Shown: one piece after another, positions 16,094 through 25,116 of the stretch
How the letters are laid out: every line of letters starts with the position of its first letter
How positions within the stretch are numbered: position 1 is the first letter of the stretch
IMG/VR virus record: IMGVR_UViG_3300046829_000089
Location: 1 to 42,889 of that record
Strand: one strand, 5' to 3'
DNA: 42,889 nt
Source of the DNA: a virus
Position numbers and translations under genes: made by a program
The notes under the pieces: model-generated
What the model was told of the DNA's origin: nothing
The model's input: the letters and a program-made list of their open reading frames with translations, nothing else
The model's database searches: none

Positions 16094-18249
16094 GTTTCGG
16101 TCTGTTCCCGCAGGAGCAGAACAACGCGCTCGACGCAATCCAGCGCATGGGCCCGGCTGGCCCGCCGCAGCCGGGATTCTTTTCCGGCATCCCCACGGCG
16201 GTCGCTACCGGTGTTGGCGAAGGCGCGCTGAAAACGGCAGCGCCGCTGGTAGAGGAATCCGGCGTCGACATGCTGGGCGCGCTGTCGCCATCGCCTGATT
16301 TCTACACGGCACCGGCGCAGCCACCGGTGGAGCATACGCAAGAGGAAATCGATGCACATACCCGCCAAGCGGCGCAGGACGGTATCGAGCAATTCCGGCC
16401 AAACCCCAACATCACCGGCTTTGCTGGGAACATCCTGCATAGCGTGGCCAGCGTCGGCGTGCGTGCGGTAGCCGGCGCCGAGCTCGCAGGCCCCATCGGC
16501 GCGGCAGTAGTTGCTGGCGGCACCGAAGGCTACAACACCAGCGAAAGCATGCAACTGCGCGGTGTCGACAAAAACCTTGCCCACGCCTTGGGCGCCGCCG
16601 ATAGCCTCATGACCGGCGTCGGCGTGGGTACGCCGTTCCTGTCGGGCGTCGGGAAAACGCTGGCAACGCGCGCGGTTTCCGGCGCAACGATCAACGTCCT
16701 GTTCGGCGCCGCCGATCGCGCGGCCATGCACACGGCGCTTGCGGAGAACGGCTATGACGCGATGGCTAAGCAATATGCTGTGCTGGATGGCCAAGCGCTG
16801 GCCAGCGATGCCATCCTCGGCACCTTCTTTGGTGGCATTGGCCATTTCCACGCCGCCCCGTCCGTTGTTGACGCCGCGCACGTAGCGGCGGATGCCGCCC
16901 ATGTCGAAGGCGCCGCCAATGGCGTGCCCACCGACCCCATCAGCCGCAACAATCACGTCGACAATATGACGGCCGCCGCGCGCGCGCTGATGAACGACGA
17001 ACCAGTGGCGGACCTGAAACCTGTCGACACCATCCCCAATCCTGCGCAGGACGCGCTCAGAGCCGCGGCGGCTGATGCCCATATGCAAGCAGCGGCCGAG
17101 GCTGTCGCCGAGGCGGGCATGGGCGCGGAGACGCCTGCGTTCACGGGAATCGAACGTCGTTCCGACATGATCGAGTCCGCGCGCCTGGCAGAACTGACGA
17201 ACAAGCACAACACCGACAGTCTCACGCCGGCTGAGACAACAGAGTGGGCGACCCTGTTGAACCGGGACCGGCTGAGCACGACCGTCGCCGGGCGCCGGAT
17301 CCAGGGCGTCGGTAGTTACGCGGCCTACACGGAAATGCTGGCGCGCGGGGAAGGCAAGCCCGTCGTCGGGTTCGCCGATGCCGACATGCTGCATGCGACC
17401 AACGAAGCCCATGGCTACCCGGTGGGCGATGCCCTGATCCGCACGCTGGGCGAGACGCTGGCCCACTACTTCGGCGAAGGCAATGTATTCCGCCGCGCCA
17501 GCGATACTGGCGGCAGCGACGAGTTCATCACGCATGCCAACACCGAGGCCGAGCACACGGCAAACATGCAAAAGGCCCAGCAGTATCTGGAAAACCATAC
17601 GCTGCGGGCGTACGATAAAGTGACTGGGGAAATCATCGGCGAAAAGAAAGGGGCAGGATTCAGCCATGGCAAAGGAACCGACGAAGCAAGCGCCGCAGCG
17701 AACGCCAAACTCGACAAGCAACGTCGTGCAGATGCCGGGCTCCGGTCCGACCGTGGGACAGTGGCTGAGAAGCCTGGGGCCACGGGTGGGAAGGGTGGAA
17801 GTGCTCAAGCCGCCCGGCCCAAAACCGCAGTAGAGGCAATCAGCAAACTTACCCAAGCCCTCAAGAGACTGGTGGAAACCGATGGCAAAGACGCGGCTTC
17901 ACATGCAACTGCGCGTGCGATCATGGGACATACGACAGACGCCGGATGGTCTGGTATTGATCGCGCCGCTGTCGATCGCGCAGGCCCAGGAGCTGACAAA
18001 GCACTCGCGGCTGCGCTTGTTCACGAACAACCTGCCGGCGAAACCGGAAGCCTCGACCCCGCTACCAGAGAGTCCGTCGACCAGGCCCAATCCGTCATCG
18101 ACCGGCGCCCCGATACCGTCATCCCCGGTGCTGATGGAGTCCCGGTTGCCGGGCATGATGCGCTGAATCAGGCGCTGGAAGGGGTCGCAGCCGCCAAGCA
18201 AGAGGGCGTGCTGCATCAAATCGCTGCGGCGTGTTTTGGGAGGGGATGA
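16090..18249 (+). CDS. Internal virion protein with degenerate GGDEF (diguanylate cyclase-like) domain
   Basis: 719 residues from ATG 16090 (ATGA overlap). The N-terminal 300 residues are Gly/Ala-rich with hydrophobic stretches, as in ejection proteins. Residues about 395-520 align with a GGDEF domain: GFADADMLHATNEAHGYPVG at 427-446 lines up without gaps with the consensus D-x-D-x-F-K-x-I-N-D-x-x-G-H-x-x-G-D (D430, D432, N438, G442, G446, D447), and TGGSDEF at 473-479 replaces GG(D/E)EF with one inserted residue. GAGFSHGKGTDEASAAANAK fits the domain's last strand and helix. The inserted Ser makes normal cyclase activity uncertain. The Ala-rich C-terminus ends in AACFGRG. Two out-of-frame ORFs lie inside the 3' third. 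Confidence 0.8.
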   Translation: MSFGLFPQEQNNALDAIQRMGPAGPPQPGFFSGIPTAVATGVGEGALKTAAPLVEESGVDMLGALSPSPDFYTAPAQPPVEHTQEEIDAHTRQAAQDGIEQFRPNPNITGFAGNILHSVASVGVRAVAGAELAGPIGAAVVAGGTEGYNTSESMQLRGVDKNLAHALGAADSLMTGVGVGTPFLSGVGKTLATRAVSGATINVLFGAADRAAMHTALAENGYDAMAKQYAVLDGQALASDAILGTFFGGIGHFHAAPSVVDAAHVAADAAHVEGAANGVPTDPISRNNHVDNMTAAARALMNDEPVADLKPVDTIPNPAQDALRAAAADAHMQAAAEAVAEAGMGAETPAFTGIERRSDMIESARLAELTNKHNTDSLTPAETTEWATLLNRDRLSTTVAGRRIQGVGSYAAYTEMLARGEGKPVVGFADADMLHATNEAHGYPVGDALIRTLGETLAHYFGEGNVFRRASDTGGSDEFITHANTEAEHTANMQKAQQYLENHTLRAYDKVTGEIIGEKKGAGFSHGKGTDEASAAANAKLDKQRRADAGLRSDRGTVAEKPGATGGKGGSAQAARPKTAVEAISKLTQALKRLVETDGKDAASHATARAIMGHTTDAGWSGIDRAAVDRAGPGADKALAAALVHEQPAGETGSLDPATRESVDQAQSVIDRRPDTVIPGADGVPVAGHDALNQALEGVAAAKQEGVLHQIAAACFGRG
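17666..17833 (+). CDS. Possible overprinted small ORF inside the GGDEF virion gene (first)
   Basis: 55 codons in the +2 frame relative to the host gene: ATG 17666, TAG 17831-17833. An AGGA box lies eight bases upstream. The product starts MAKEPTKQAPQRTP and ends LKPPGPKPQ: basic, Pro-rich, no known domain. By my hand count about three quarters of its codons end in G or C, against about 60 percent in the host frame over the same bases, as expected if this frame is under coding selection. Unproven. Confidence 0.4.
   Translation: MAKEPTKQAPQRTPNSTSNVVQMPGSGPTVGQWLRSLGPRVGRVEVLKPPGPKPQ
17882..18166 (+). CDS. Possible overprinted small ORF inside the GGDEF virion gene (second)
   Basis: 94 codons in the same alternative frame, starting at ATG 17882 behind GGTGGA. 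It starts MAKTRLHMQLRVRSWDIRQT, continues with DGLVLIAPLS and ends Pro/Ser-rich (PSSTGAPIPSSP). My hand count gives 74 of 94 codons ending in G/C here and about 52 of 95 in the host frame, so this frame has the third-position signature of genes in this genome. No family recognised and no membrane segment. Could be a true nested gene or the relic of a frameshifted gene. Confidence 0.45.
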   Translation: MAKTRLHMQLRVRSWDIRQTPDGLVLIAPLSIAQAQELTKHSRLRLFTNNLPAKPEASTPLPESPSTRPNPSSTGAPIPSSPVLMESRLPGMMR

Positions 18250-20756
18250 TGCGTAGCGACTGCATCGATGCCGTTACCCGCGCCGCCGGTCGCGCCCTGA
18301 CTGCGGGGGAGCTGCGCGACATCGAGGGACGCCTGCTCAGCGCGGTGCGCCTGAACGCGCGCGAAGACCGCGCCACGATAGCCAGCCAATCCCCCGGCGA
18401 ACGCCTGCAGACGGCCGCAGAGCGCGTGGCCAAGGATCTGCAGGCCGAGGCCGAGCGCAACGCGCGCAACGTGGCGGCGCAGATCATTGCGCATGATCGT
18501 AACCAGCAGTTCATCGACACCTACGGACCCAAGGTCGGCGGCGCCATGAATGCGGTACGGCGCCTGCTCGCGGACAACCTCGACGGCAAGGGCAATGTGC
18601 GCAGTCTCGAACAGCGCCGCAATGGCATTGCGCGCTACTACAACGGCAAGATCGCGCCGGTGGTTGCCGCGACGCAGCAGTACCTTGGATTCTGGACGAA
18701 CAAGCAGGCCGTGCGCGATGTGCTGCGGGAACTGTATGGCGAGGACAGCAAGAACCCGGCAGCCAAGGCGGCAGCGAAAGCATGGTCTGACAATGTCGCC
18801 GAGCCATTGCGGCAGCAGTTCAATGCGGCCGGTGGCGCAATCCGACAACTGAAAAACTGGGCGGTACCGCAGAGCCATAGTCAGGTCAAGGCGGCGCGCG
18901 CAGGACTAGAAAAATGGACCGCTGACGTGTTGCCGCGGCTGGATCGCGAGGCCTACGTCAATGCTGACGGCAGTCTCATGAACGATGCGCAGGTCACGGA
19001 AGTGCTGCGGCAATCGTACGACTCGATTTCTACCGATGGCGCCAACCAGATCCAGCCCGGCCAGCATCAAGGCGCCGGTGCGATAAAGAATCGCGGCCAG
19101 GATGAGCGCGTCCTGCACTTCGCCAATGCCGATGCCTACATGGACTACCAGGCCAAGTACGGCGAGCGCAGCCTCTTGGAAACCATGACCGGCCACATCC
19201 AGGGCATGGCCAAGCAGATCGCGACCTTGGAGACATTCGGACCCAACGGCGAGGCAGGATTCCGGCAACTGCTAGATACCGCTTATCAGGCAGACGCTAC
19301 CGCTCGTCGGGAAAGTTTGGGCAAGCTCAAGGGACAACTGGCGACAACCGAAACCCAGTTCATGCTGTCGTCTGGCAAGATGGGTGCGATGGGCAACCCG
19401 AACCTGGCCCACAAGTTCGACATCGCAAAGACGCTCATGGTCTTGCCCAAGCTCGGCAGCGCGACGCTGAGCGCGATCACTGACGGCAGCAACATGCGCG
19501 CGGTGGCGCGTGCGTGGAATATCCCGGCGTTCAAGATGTGGCAGGCGAGCCTGAAAGCCTGGACGAGCGCCGACTTCCGCCAGACTATGCGCGCCAACGG
19601 TGTCGGTGTCGAAGCGGTCACGCACGCGATCAGCCGCTATGGCGAGGAAACCTTCGGCCACGGCATGCCGAGCGCAGTCGCCAATACCTTGTTCCGGGTA
19701 TCAGGCCTCAACTTCCTCGACAACGTCCGCCGCACCGGTGCCGGTGCCATGCTGATGGACAAGCTCGGTGGCCTTGTCTCAGCGCATGAGACGATGGAAT
19801 CGATGTCTGCACATGATCGGCAATTGCTCGAAAGTCGCGGGGTGATAAGTTCCACATGGAACATCTGGCGGCAGGCGGAATTGAGCGATGGCATGTTGAC
19901 GCCGGATGCGATCGGCCGTATCGATGGCCTGAGCAACGGCGCGCGCCGGGATGCGTTGCAGCATCTGGTCGGCACCGTCTTCATGGACGAGGGCACGGTC
20001 GTGCCGATGATGAAGGACTGGGCGCGGGGTTCGGTGCAGTCGGTACTGGGCGCGGCAAAGCGCGGTACGTGGGGCGGCGAGCTGGTCAACTCGATCCTGC
20101 AGTTCAAGTCGTTTCCCGTGGCGATGATGGCAAACCACTGGCAGCGGCTGCAGTCGATGCCGTCGCCGGCGGGCAAGATCCTGTACGCTGCGGAACTGAT
20201 CGCGTCGAGCACGATCCTGGGCGCGTTGTCGGTGCAGATGAAATCGCTCGCCAGCGGCAGCAACCCGCAGGACATGACGGACAAGAAGTTTGCCGCGCGT
20301 GCATGGATCCAGGGCGGTAGCACGGGGTTGCTGGGCGACATCATTGGCAACGCCTTGGTGTCGCCTTACAAGGAACACCTGACGGACATGCTGGGGCCGG
20401 TGGTATCCAGCGCCAGCGAGTTGTACGACCTCGGGCGCAGCGCCAAGGAGGCGGCGACCGATCCTAGCAAGCGCAATCAGTTCGGCGATGCCGCGGTGCG
20501 CTTTGCCAAGAACATGACGCCGTTTCAGAACCTGTGGTACACGAAGCAGGTCACGGACCATCTGATCTTTCAGCGTCTGCAGGACTACTACTCGCCGGGC
20601 TACAGCCAGCGCAGTCAGCAACGCGCACAAACCAATTTCGGTTCGACGCCATGGTGGAAGCCATCGACTGCCGCCGCGCCGAGCCAATTGCTGACCGGAA
20701 AAGGCGTAACATCCCCGACAGTGCCCAACCTGAATACCGCTACCGGAAACCGCTGA
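18246..20756 (+). CDS. Large internal virion / ejection protein
   Basis: 836 residues from ATG 18246, overlapping the previous stop; the adjacent ATG at 18249 is better spaced from GGGAGG and may be the true start. The protein is helical and Ala/Arg-rich. Segments such as LLETMTGHIQGMAKQIATLE, QFKSFPVAMMANHWQRL and FAKNMTPFQNLWYTK are of a type I associate with very large phage ejection and polyvalent proteins. By position it replaces T7 gp16. A hydrophobic stretch (AELIASSTILGALSVQM) could insert in the host membrane during DNA entry. No enzymatic motif recognised. Confidence 0.8.
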   Translation: MMRSDCIDAVTRAAGRALTAGELRDIEGRLLSAVRLNAREDRATIASQSPGERLQTAAERVAKDLQAEAERNARNVAAQIIAHDRNQQFIDTYGPKVGGAMNAVRRLLADNLDGKGNVRSLEQRRNGIARYYNGKIAPVVAATQQYLGFWTNKQAVRDVLRELYGEDSKNPAAKAAAKAWSDNVAEPLRQQFNAAGGAIRQLKNWAVPQSHSQVKAARAGLEKWTADVLPRLDREAYVNADGSLMNDAQVTEVLRQSYDSISTDGANQIQPGQHQGAGAIKNRGQDERVLHFANADAYMDYQAKYGERSLLETMTGHIQGMAKQIATLETFGPNGEAGFRQLLDTAYQADATARRESLGKLKGQLATTETQFMLSSGKMGAMGNPNLAHKFDIAKTLMVLPKLGSATLSAITDGSNMRAVARAWNIPAFKMWQASLKAWTSADFRQTMRANGVGVEAVTHAISRYGEETFGHGMPSAVANTLFRVSGLNFLDNVRRTGAGAMLMDKLGGLVSAHETMESMSAHDRQLLESRGVISSTWNIWRQAELSDGMLTPDAIGRIDGLSNGARRDALQHLVGTVFMDEGTVVPMMKDWARGSVQSVLGAAKRGTWGGELVNSILQFKSFPVAMMANHWQRLQSMPSPAGKILYAAELIASSTILGALSVQMKSLASGSNPQDMTDKKFAARAWIQGGSTGLLGDIIGNALVSPYKEHLTDMLGPVVSSASELYDLGRSAKEAATDPSKRNQFGDAAVRFAKNMTPFQNLWYTKQVTDHLIFQRLQDYYSPGYSQRSQQRAQTNFGSTPWWKPSTAAAPSQLLTGKGVTSPTVPNLNTATGNR

Positions 20757-20757
20757 C

Positions 20758-23700
20758 ATGACGATTCTGACTTCTTACCAGCCAATCTCATATTCCGGCG
20801 ACGGCACCAGTACCAATTTTCCGATCACTTGGCCCTACCAATCCTTCGGGCAGATCGTCGTCGCGACCAAGGTCATCGCCACAGGAGTCAGCACGCCGGC
20901 CGTCTACGGCACTGACTACACCGTCAGCCCGACCGGCAACTCCCCGGCTGCCACCGGCACCGTGGTGCTGACAGTGGCGCTGCCGGTGGGTAGCGATGTC
21001 CTCATCAGCCGCAACACGTCCGTCACACAGAATACGAAGTGGACGCCGAACGATCCCAACCCCTCGACAGCGACCGAGAACGCGGTCGACAAGTCGACGA
21101 TGATCGCGCAGGAGCAGCAGTACGAAATCGACAATTTTTCCGGCGGCAGCAGCACCGGCATTGTCACGACAGCGGTATTCGCCATTGCGCCGATCGGCAT
21201 TGGCCAGAGCATTTTTGTCAACGATGTGTCGAGCCTGCATCCGGGCAATGTGATCCAGGTCAGCAACATCACCAATACCATGATCGGCCAGATTAGCAGC
21301 ATGAACATCCCGGCGCTGCAATTGATCGTGGTGACGCTGGCGATCACCAGCGGCGTTGCGGGCAACACAATGCCAATCGGGTCGCCGGTGCAGCTTAGTA
21401 TCGTTCCGGGGACGGGCACAACGATCACGGTGCAAGATGCCATTGTCGCGCCATCGACGGTGACGGGATTGGAGTTTACGGGTCAGCCCGCGATATTCGA
21501 GCAAAACCCCGTGCAAATGTATGTCACCGGCGTCACCGCCGGTGTGGCCACTATTGCCGGCAATGTTGACCCCGGTGCATTGCACCCGGATACGTTGCAA
21601 TTGCCTATTGCATTCCAAGGCAATGGCGACCAAATAATAGTACTTGATTCGACAAGCAATGTTGGTCGAGTGTCGGGGCCTGGGGCTATTAACCATGGAT
21701 TTGTACTGACCGATTCCCCTATCACTGGCCACTTGGTTTGGAAACAACTCGACGCCGGCTTGTCACTGCTGCCGAGCACGCTTCTGCCTACGGCGCTGCT
21801 GGCAACCAATTCACCCAGCGACACACAGATCCCCAGTTACGATCTGGCCACTGGCCATTGGACATGGGTCAACCCCGGCGGGGGTGGCAGCGTTCCCGGC
21901 TCCGGAACCTCTGGAAACTTCCTGCGCGGCCCAGGCCTGACCAGCGCCGACTGGTCCCATGTCCTGAACACCAGCGCGATCGACGGGTTCGTTCTTGCCA
22001 ATGCCGAGACGAACGGCACCTACGGCACCATCATCAGCAACTACGCGATCACGCCGAGCCCGTTCCACTGGAATGTGCTGATTGGTCAGGCGTTGCGGAC
22101 ATCGGGTAGCTGGGCCCCGGCCGCGGGCGGCATGGTCATCCTGTCGTCGCCAACGATGATTACCGAATCCGGCACGGCTATCAACTACCAGCAGCTTGAG
22201 ACGCCGAATCAGGAAGGCCTGCAGACGCTGGGGACAACGTGTGGCTACATCCGGGCTGCTGCCGGTGTGCGCATGAAGCACGGGCCATGGCAGTTCGCCT
22301 ACACCATCCCCAGCACGACTGGCACGGTGGCGCTCGACCTCATCAACGGCAGTTACCAGCGCCAGGCCAGTGTCAGTGGCAACATCACCTACACGATTGC
22401 CGACACCACCAGCGTGCCGAGTCTAAGCGGGTTCCAGTTCGCCAGCGAACTCACGATCGAAATCAACGCGCCGGGCGCCAACACCATCACATGGCCCGGC
22501 AACGTGACCTGGGCCAACGGCGGCAGCGCGCCGACGCTGAACACGACCGGCATCAACATCGTGCGGCTGGTGCGGCGCCAGGGCCTGACCCAGTTCGTCG
22601 GCTATGTCGAGGGCGGCACATTCAGCCTGACCGCCGGCATCATCAATTCGACAACCTACTTCGCCGCACTGTCGGTACCGATCAGCGCCATCAATGCGTC
22701 GGGTACGCCCAGTTCCAGCACGGTACTGTTCGGCAACGGCACATGGGGTACGCCCACGGGGTCGATCATTGCCCAGAATATCGGCTCGACCATTAGTGGC
22801 GGGCCCTTCACGACGCTCAATTTTGCTTCCAATATTTCCGGAACCAATGCCGGCGGCGGCGTGCTGAACATTTCCGCATCCGGCGGTGGCGGACCGGCTG
22901 GGCAGCAGAACCTGTCGTGGGATGCGAACGGCACCTCGATCCATTCCAGCACCGGCGGCTTGCAGTCCGCAGGGCAGTTCGCCGTCATCAATGTCGCCGG
23001 CACCGGCGTCACGGGCACATGGTCAAGTTTCATCCCGTCGCAGTTGACGCTCAAGGTCAACGACGGCGTCGGTGTCAACGTCGTCAACTACGGCGCGGAC
23101 CCGACGGGCGTCACCGATTCCACGGCCGCGTTCACTGCCGCCTATGCCGCGGCGGCTTCCACATCCGGCAACGGCAAGACCATGCGTATCCCGGCCGGGT
23201 CGTATTCGATCAATGCCACGCTATCGTTCGGCAGCAACGTCAACATCATCGGCGATGGCTGCTGGGCCGGCACCTTCGGCACGGTCAACAACACCACCAT
23301 CACCTACACCGGCGGAAGCGCCATCACGATGATGCGGTTCCCGTCTCTTATGAACGGCGTCAAGATCGGCGGCTTCACCCTGGACGGCGGCGGCAACGCG
23401 CTGGTGTGCATGGAAATCAACAATGCGCAGTCGTGCGTGTTCGAGGATATTTCCGTCCGCAATTTTTCCAGCAGCGGCTCGGCGATCGGCATCTACATCA
23501 ACTGCAACACGCAGATCATTGCCGGCAATGTCTTCCAGCGCATGCTGTCGCAGACCAGCAGCTACGGCGCGACGACGGCAGCGACCGGTGGTGTGGCGTG
23601 GAAAATCTGGACAACGGTGTGGGCATCAAATACGCATGATGTAACGCAGAACCGATTCAGCGAATGCACGGCCGAGCATTCCAACATCGGTTTCTACATC

Positions 23701-24309
23701 GGGTTTGCCGATGGCAATGTGTTCGATCACTGCCTTGGGTTCCATCTGACCGCGCCCAGCTATCGTATTAACAACGCCTACGACATCAACTACGATTTCG
23801 TGCTCGACTCACAAGATAGTTTGTCGACCGGCAGCCCAGCAGGCAATGCGTTCAATGGCGAAAACTTTTTTAACTACCCCGGCGGCAGCTTCCGCGCGCT
23901 GGCTTCGGTAAACGCCGGGCTTGGCCCGAAGGCAACACTGACGTATTGGGATCTTGGCGATGGTACGTGGCCCGCGCGCGTCGACGGCAACATTGCTTCC
24001 CAGAGCTGGATTCATTGGATCGTCACTAACATCAATTGGAATGGCACCGGGAACATTTTCTCCGGCATCCCGCACATGAATTTCGCTGATGTCGTCACCT
24101 ATGGTCCGGGCTCTGTGACAACCGAATCCACGCTCAACGGCACCGTACCTTCTGCACCTGGACTGCGTGTCGTCACCGGCTGGGATACACAGCAAGGTGG
24201 CGGACCCTATCAGATGGTCGAAAGCCCTGGCAGCGGCGGCACCGTGTTCGCGCCGAAGAAACTGGGAAGCGCGACGATTTCCGGCAGCCTGGTGGTGACG
24301 CTGAATTAA
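20758..24309 (+). CDS. Tail fibre / tailspike with pectate-lyase-like beta-helix (probable depolymerase)
   Basis: 1183 residues. Residues 1-125 resemble the T7 gp17 N-terminal attachment domain (SYSGDGTSTNFPITWPYQ, AVYGTDYTV, DVLISRNTSVTQ). The middle is Gly/Thr-rich beta sequence with repeat modules. From about residue 775, VVNYGADPTGVTDSTAAF and RIPAGSYSINATL, then MNGVKIGGFTLDGGGN, are the signature of the pectate-lyase-3 right-handed beta-helix used by tailspikes that bind or cleave capsule or O-antigen. A short stretch near 21590-21730 is AT-richer, suggesting module exchange. It ends convergently with the leftward operon, sharing TTAA. Confidence 0.88.
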   Translation: MTILTSYQPISYSGDGTSTNFPITWPYQSFGQIVVATKVIATGVSTPAVYGTDYTVSPTGNSPAATGTVVLTVALPVGSDVLISRNTSVTQNTKWTPNDPNPSTATENAVDKSTMIAQEQQYEIDNFSGGSSTGIVTTAVFAIAPIGIGQSIFVNDVSSLHPGNVIQVSNITNTMIGQISSMNIPALQLIVVTLAITSGVAGNTMPIGSPVQLSIVPGTGTTITVQDAIVAPSTVTGLEFTGQPAIFEQNPVQMYVTGVTAGVATIAGNVDPGALHPDTLQLPIAFQGNGDQIIVLDSTSNVGRVSGPGAINHGFVLTDSPITGHLVWKQLDAGLSLLPSTLLPTALLATNSPSDTQIPSYDLATGHWTWVNPGGGGSVPGSGTSGNFLRGPGLTSADWSHVLNTSAIDGFVLANAETNGTYGTIISNYAITPSPFHWNVLIGQALRTSGSWAPAAGGMVILSSPTMITESGTAINYQQLETPNQEGLQTLGTTCGYIRAAAGVRMKHGPWQFAYTIPSTTGTVALDLINGSYQRQASVSGNITYTIADTTSVPSLSGFQFASELTIEINAPGANTITWPGNVTWANGGSAPTLNTTGINIVRLVRRQGLTQFVGYVEGGTFSLTAGIINSTTYFAALSVPISAINASGTPSSSTVLFGNGTWGTPTGSIIAQNIGSTISGGPFTTLNFASNISGTNAGGGVLNISASGGGGPAGQQNLSWDANGTSIHSSTGGLQSAGQFAVINVAGTGVTGTWSSFIPSQLTLKVNDGVGVNVVNYGADPTGVTDSTAAFTAAYAAAASTSGNGKTMRIPAGSYSINATLSFGSNVNIIGDGCWAGTFGTVNNTTITYTGGSAITMMRFPSLMNGVKIGGFTLDGGGNALVCMEINNAQSCVFEDISVRNFSSSGSAIGIYINCNTQIIAGNVFQRMLSQTSSYGATTAATGGVAWKIWTTVWASNTHDVTQNRFSECTAEHSNIGFYIGFADGNVFDHCLGFHLTAPSYRINNAYDINYDFVLDSQDSLSTGSPAGNAFNGENFFNYPGGSFRALASVNAGLGPKATLTYWDLGDGTWPARVDGNIASQSWIHWIVTNINWNGTGNIFSGIPHMNFADVVTYGPGSVTTESTLNGTVPSAPGLRVVTGWDTQQGGGPYQMVESPGSGGTVFAPKKLGSATISGSLVVTLN

Positions 24310-24656
24310 CCCTTCCGTGCGGCATCGATGGCGACGTCAACTTGTTCAACATCAAAATGGCGCTGTACGTGATGCCATCGCTCCGCATCCACCTTCATCG
24401 CATCCCGCGCAGCTTCGGCGGCTTTCTTTGAATTGCGCAGGTAAGAAATTTCTTCTTGTACGCGTTCGGCCAACCCTAGTAACGTGATGTAGTCAATTTC
24501 AGCGCCCAGCGCAGAATATAGGATTGCCGTTGTTTCCTGCCATTCTTTCTCTGCCGCCTCCCTATCCGCGAGCAGGGCCAGCACCATATTTGCAATATCA
24601 CTTTGCCTATCTGACACCAAAGCAATGATGCTTTCCCGATCTGTCTTCACGGTCAT
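24306..24656 (-). CDS. Hypothetical coiled-coil protein, last gene of the leftward operon
   Basis: 116 residues, charged and helical, with heptad-like runs (LALLADREAAEKEWQET, RNSKKAAEAARDAMKVDAER). ATG 24656 overlaps the previous stop (ATGA). Its stop shares TTAA with the end of the tail-fibre gene, so late and early transcripts converge here with no obvious terminator. No family recognised. Confidence 0.75.
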   Translation of the reverse strand: MTVKTDRESIIALVSDRQSDIANMVLALLADREAAEKEWQETTAILYSALGAEIDYITLLGLAERVQEEISYLRNSKKAAEAARDAMKVDAERWHHVQRHFDVEQVDVAIDAARKG

Positions 24657-24823
24657 GGCACTCTCCGGTACTTGCGGATGCGGACCCCATGATCCGTTAT
24701 TCCGAAGTAGTAGCTACGAAAATAGCGCGCGCTGTATCTGGTAATGTAAGATTGCTCTGGAATCCAGTTGCCTGACTTTGTTTGCACCTCAATAACCCAC
24801 ACATGCGGCTCAGTCTTCTTCAT
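24653..24823 (-). CDS. Small basic aromatic protein
   Basis: 56 residues starting MKKTEPHVWVIEVQTKSGNW behind GAGGAC, ending IRKYRRVP. It is rich in Tyr, Arg and Trp (YSARYFRSYYFG) and probably forms a small beta-rich fold. ATGA overlap with the next gene supports translation. I have seen similar short early phage proteins that open with a W-x-IE-x-(Q/K) strand, but give no function. Confidence 0.65.
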   Translation of the reverse strand: MKKTEPHVWVIEVQTKSGNWIPEQSYITRYSARYFRSYYFGITDHGVRIRKYRRVP

Positions 24824-24876
24824 GGTCCGTCCTCAGCTTAATCATGTGGATCATCCTTTTGGATAGAGCGCGAACA

Positions 24877-25104
24877 TCACGCGGCGGTGGGGTTTGCCTT
24901 ACTAATTGGCGTCTCGAATTTCTTCAATGCAATTGCCATTTTGTGTTCTATGTACTCTGGTTTATTTCGACCACGTACATTCCACGAAAAATCACCGACA
25001 ACATATTTGATACCACCGGCATCAGTGGCGATGCGTTCCGTGCAAAACGCACCATTGCGCATATACCAATCAATTTCGCGGCTGCAATGTTCGATGTAGT
25101 CCAT
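24877..25104 (-). CDS. Hypothetical early protein
   Basis: 75 residues, starting MDYIEHCSREIDWYMRNG, with GGGA upstream of the ATG. Mixed charged and aromatic; no membrane segment or known motif. It is separated by 54 bases from the next gene, one of the few non-overlapping joints in the operon. That gap contains only a weak ATCC/GGAT hairpin. Confidence 0.65.
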   Translation of the reverse strand: MDYIEHCSREIDWYMRNGAFCTERIATDAGGIKYVVGDFSWNVRGRNKPEYIEHKMAIALKKFETPISKANPTAA

Positions 25105-25116
25105 AAGTAATCCCGG

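Noticed and set aside
15961-17856. 631-codon ORF on the minus strand, and other long antisense ORFs (2669-4201, 11105-12277, 5739-6761)
   Set aside because: They lie opposite well-supported virion genes, have Arg/His/Gly-rich compositions typical of antisense frames in GC-rich coding DNA, and show no motif or ribosome-binding site.
20758-24309. Diversity-generating retroelement acting on the fibre (BPP-1-like)
   Set aside because: No reverse transcriptase, template repeat or C-type lectin variable repeat was seen anywhere in the window.
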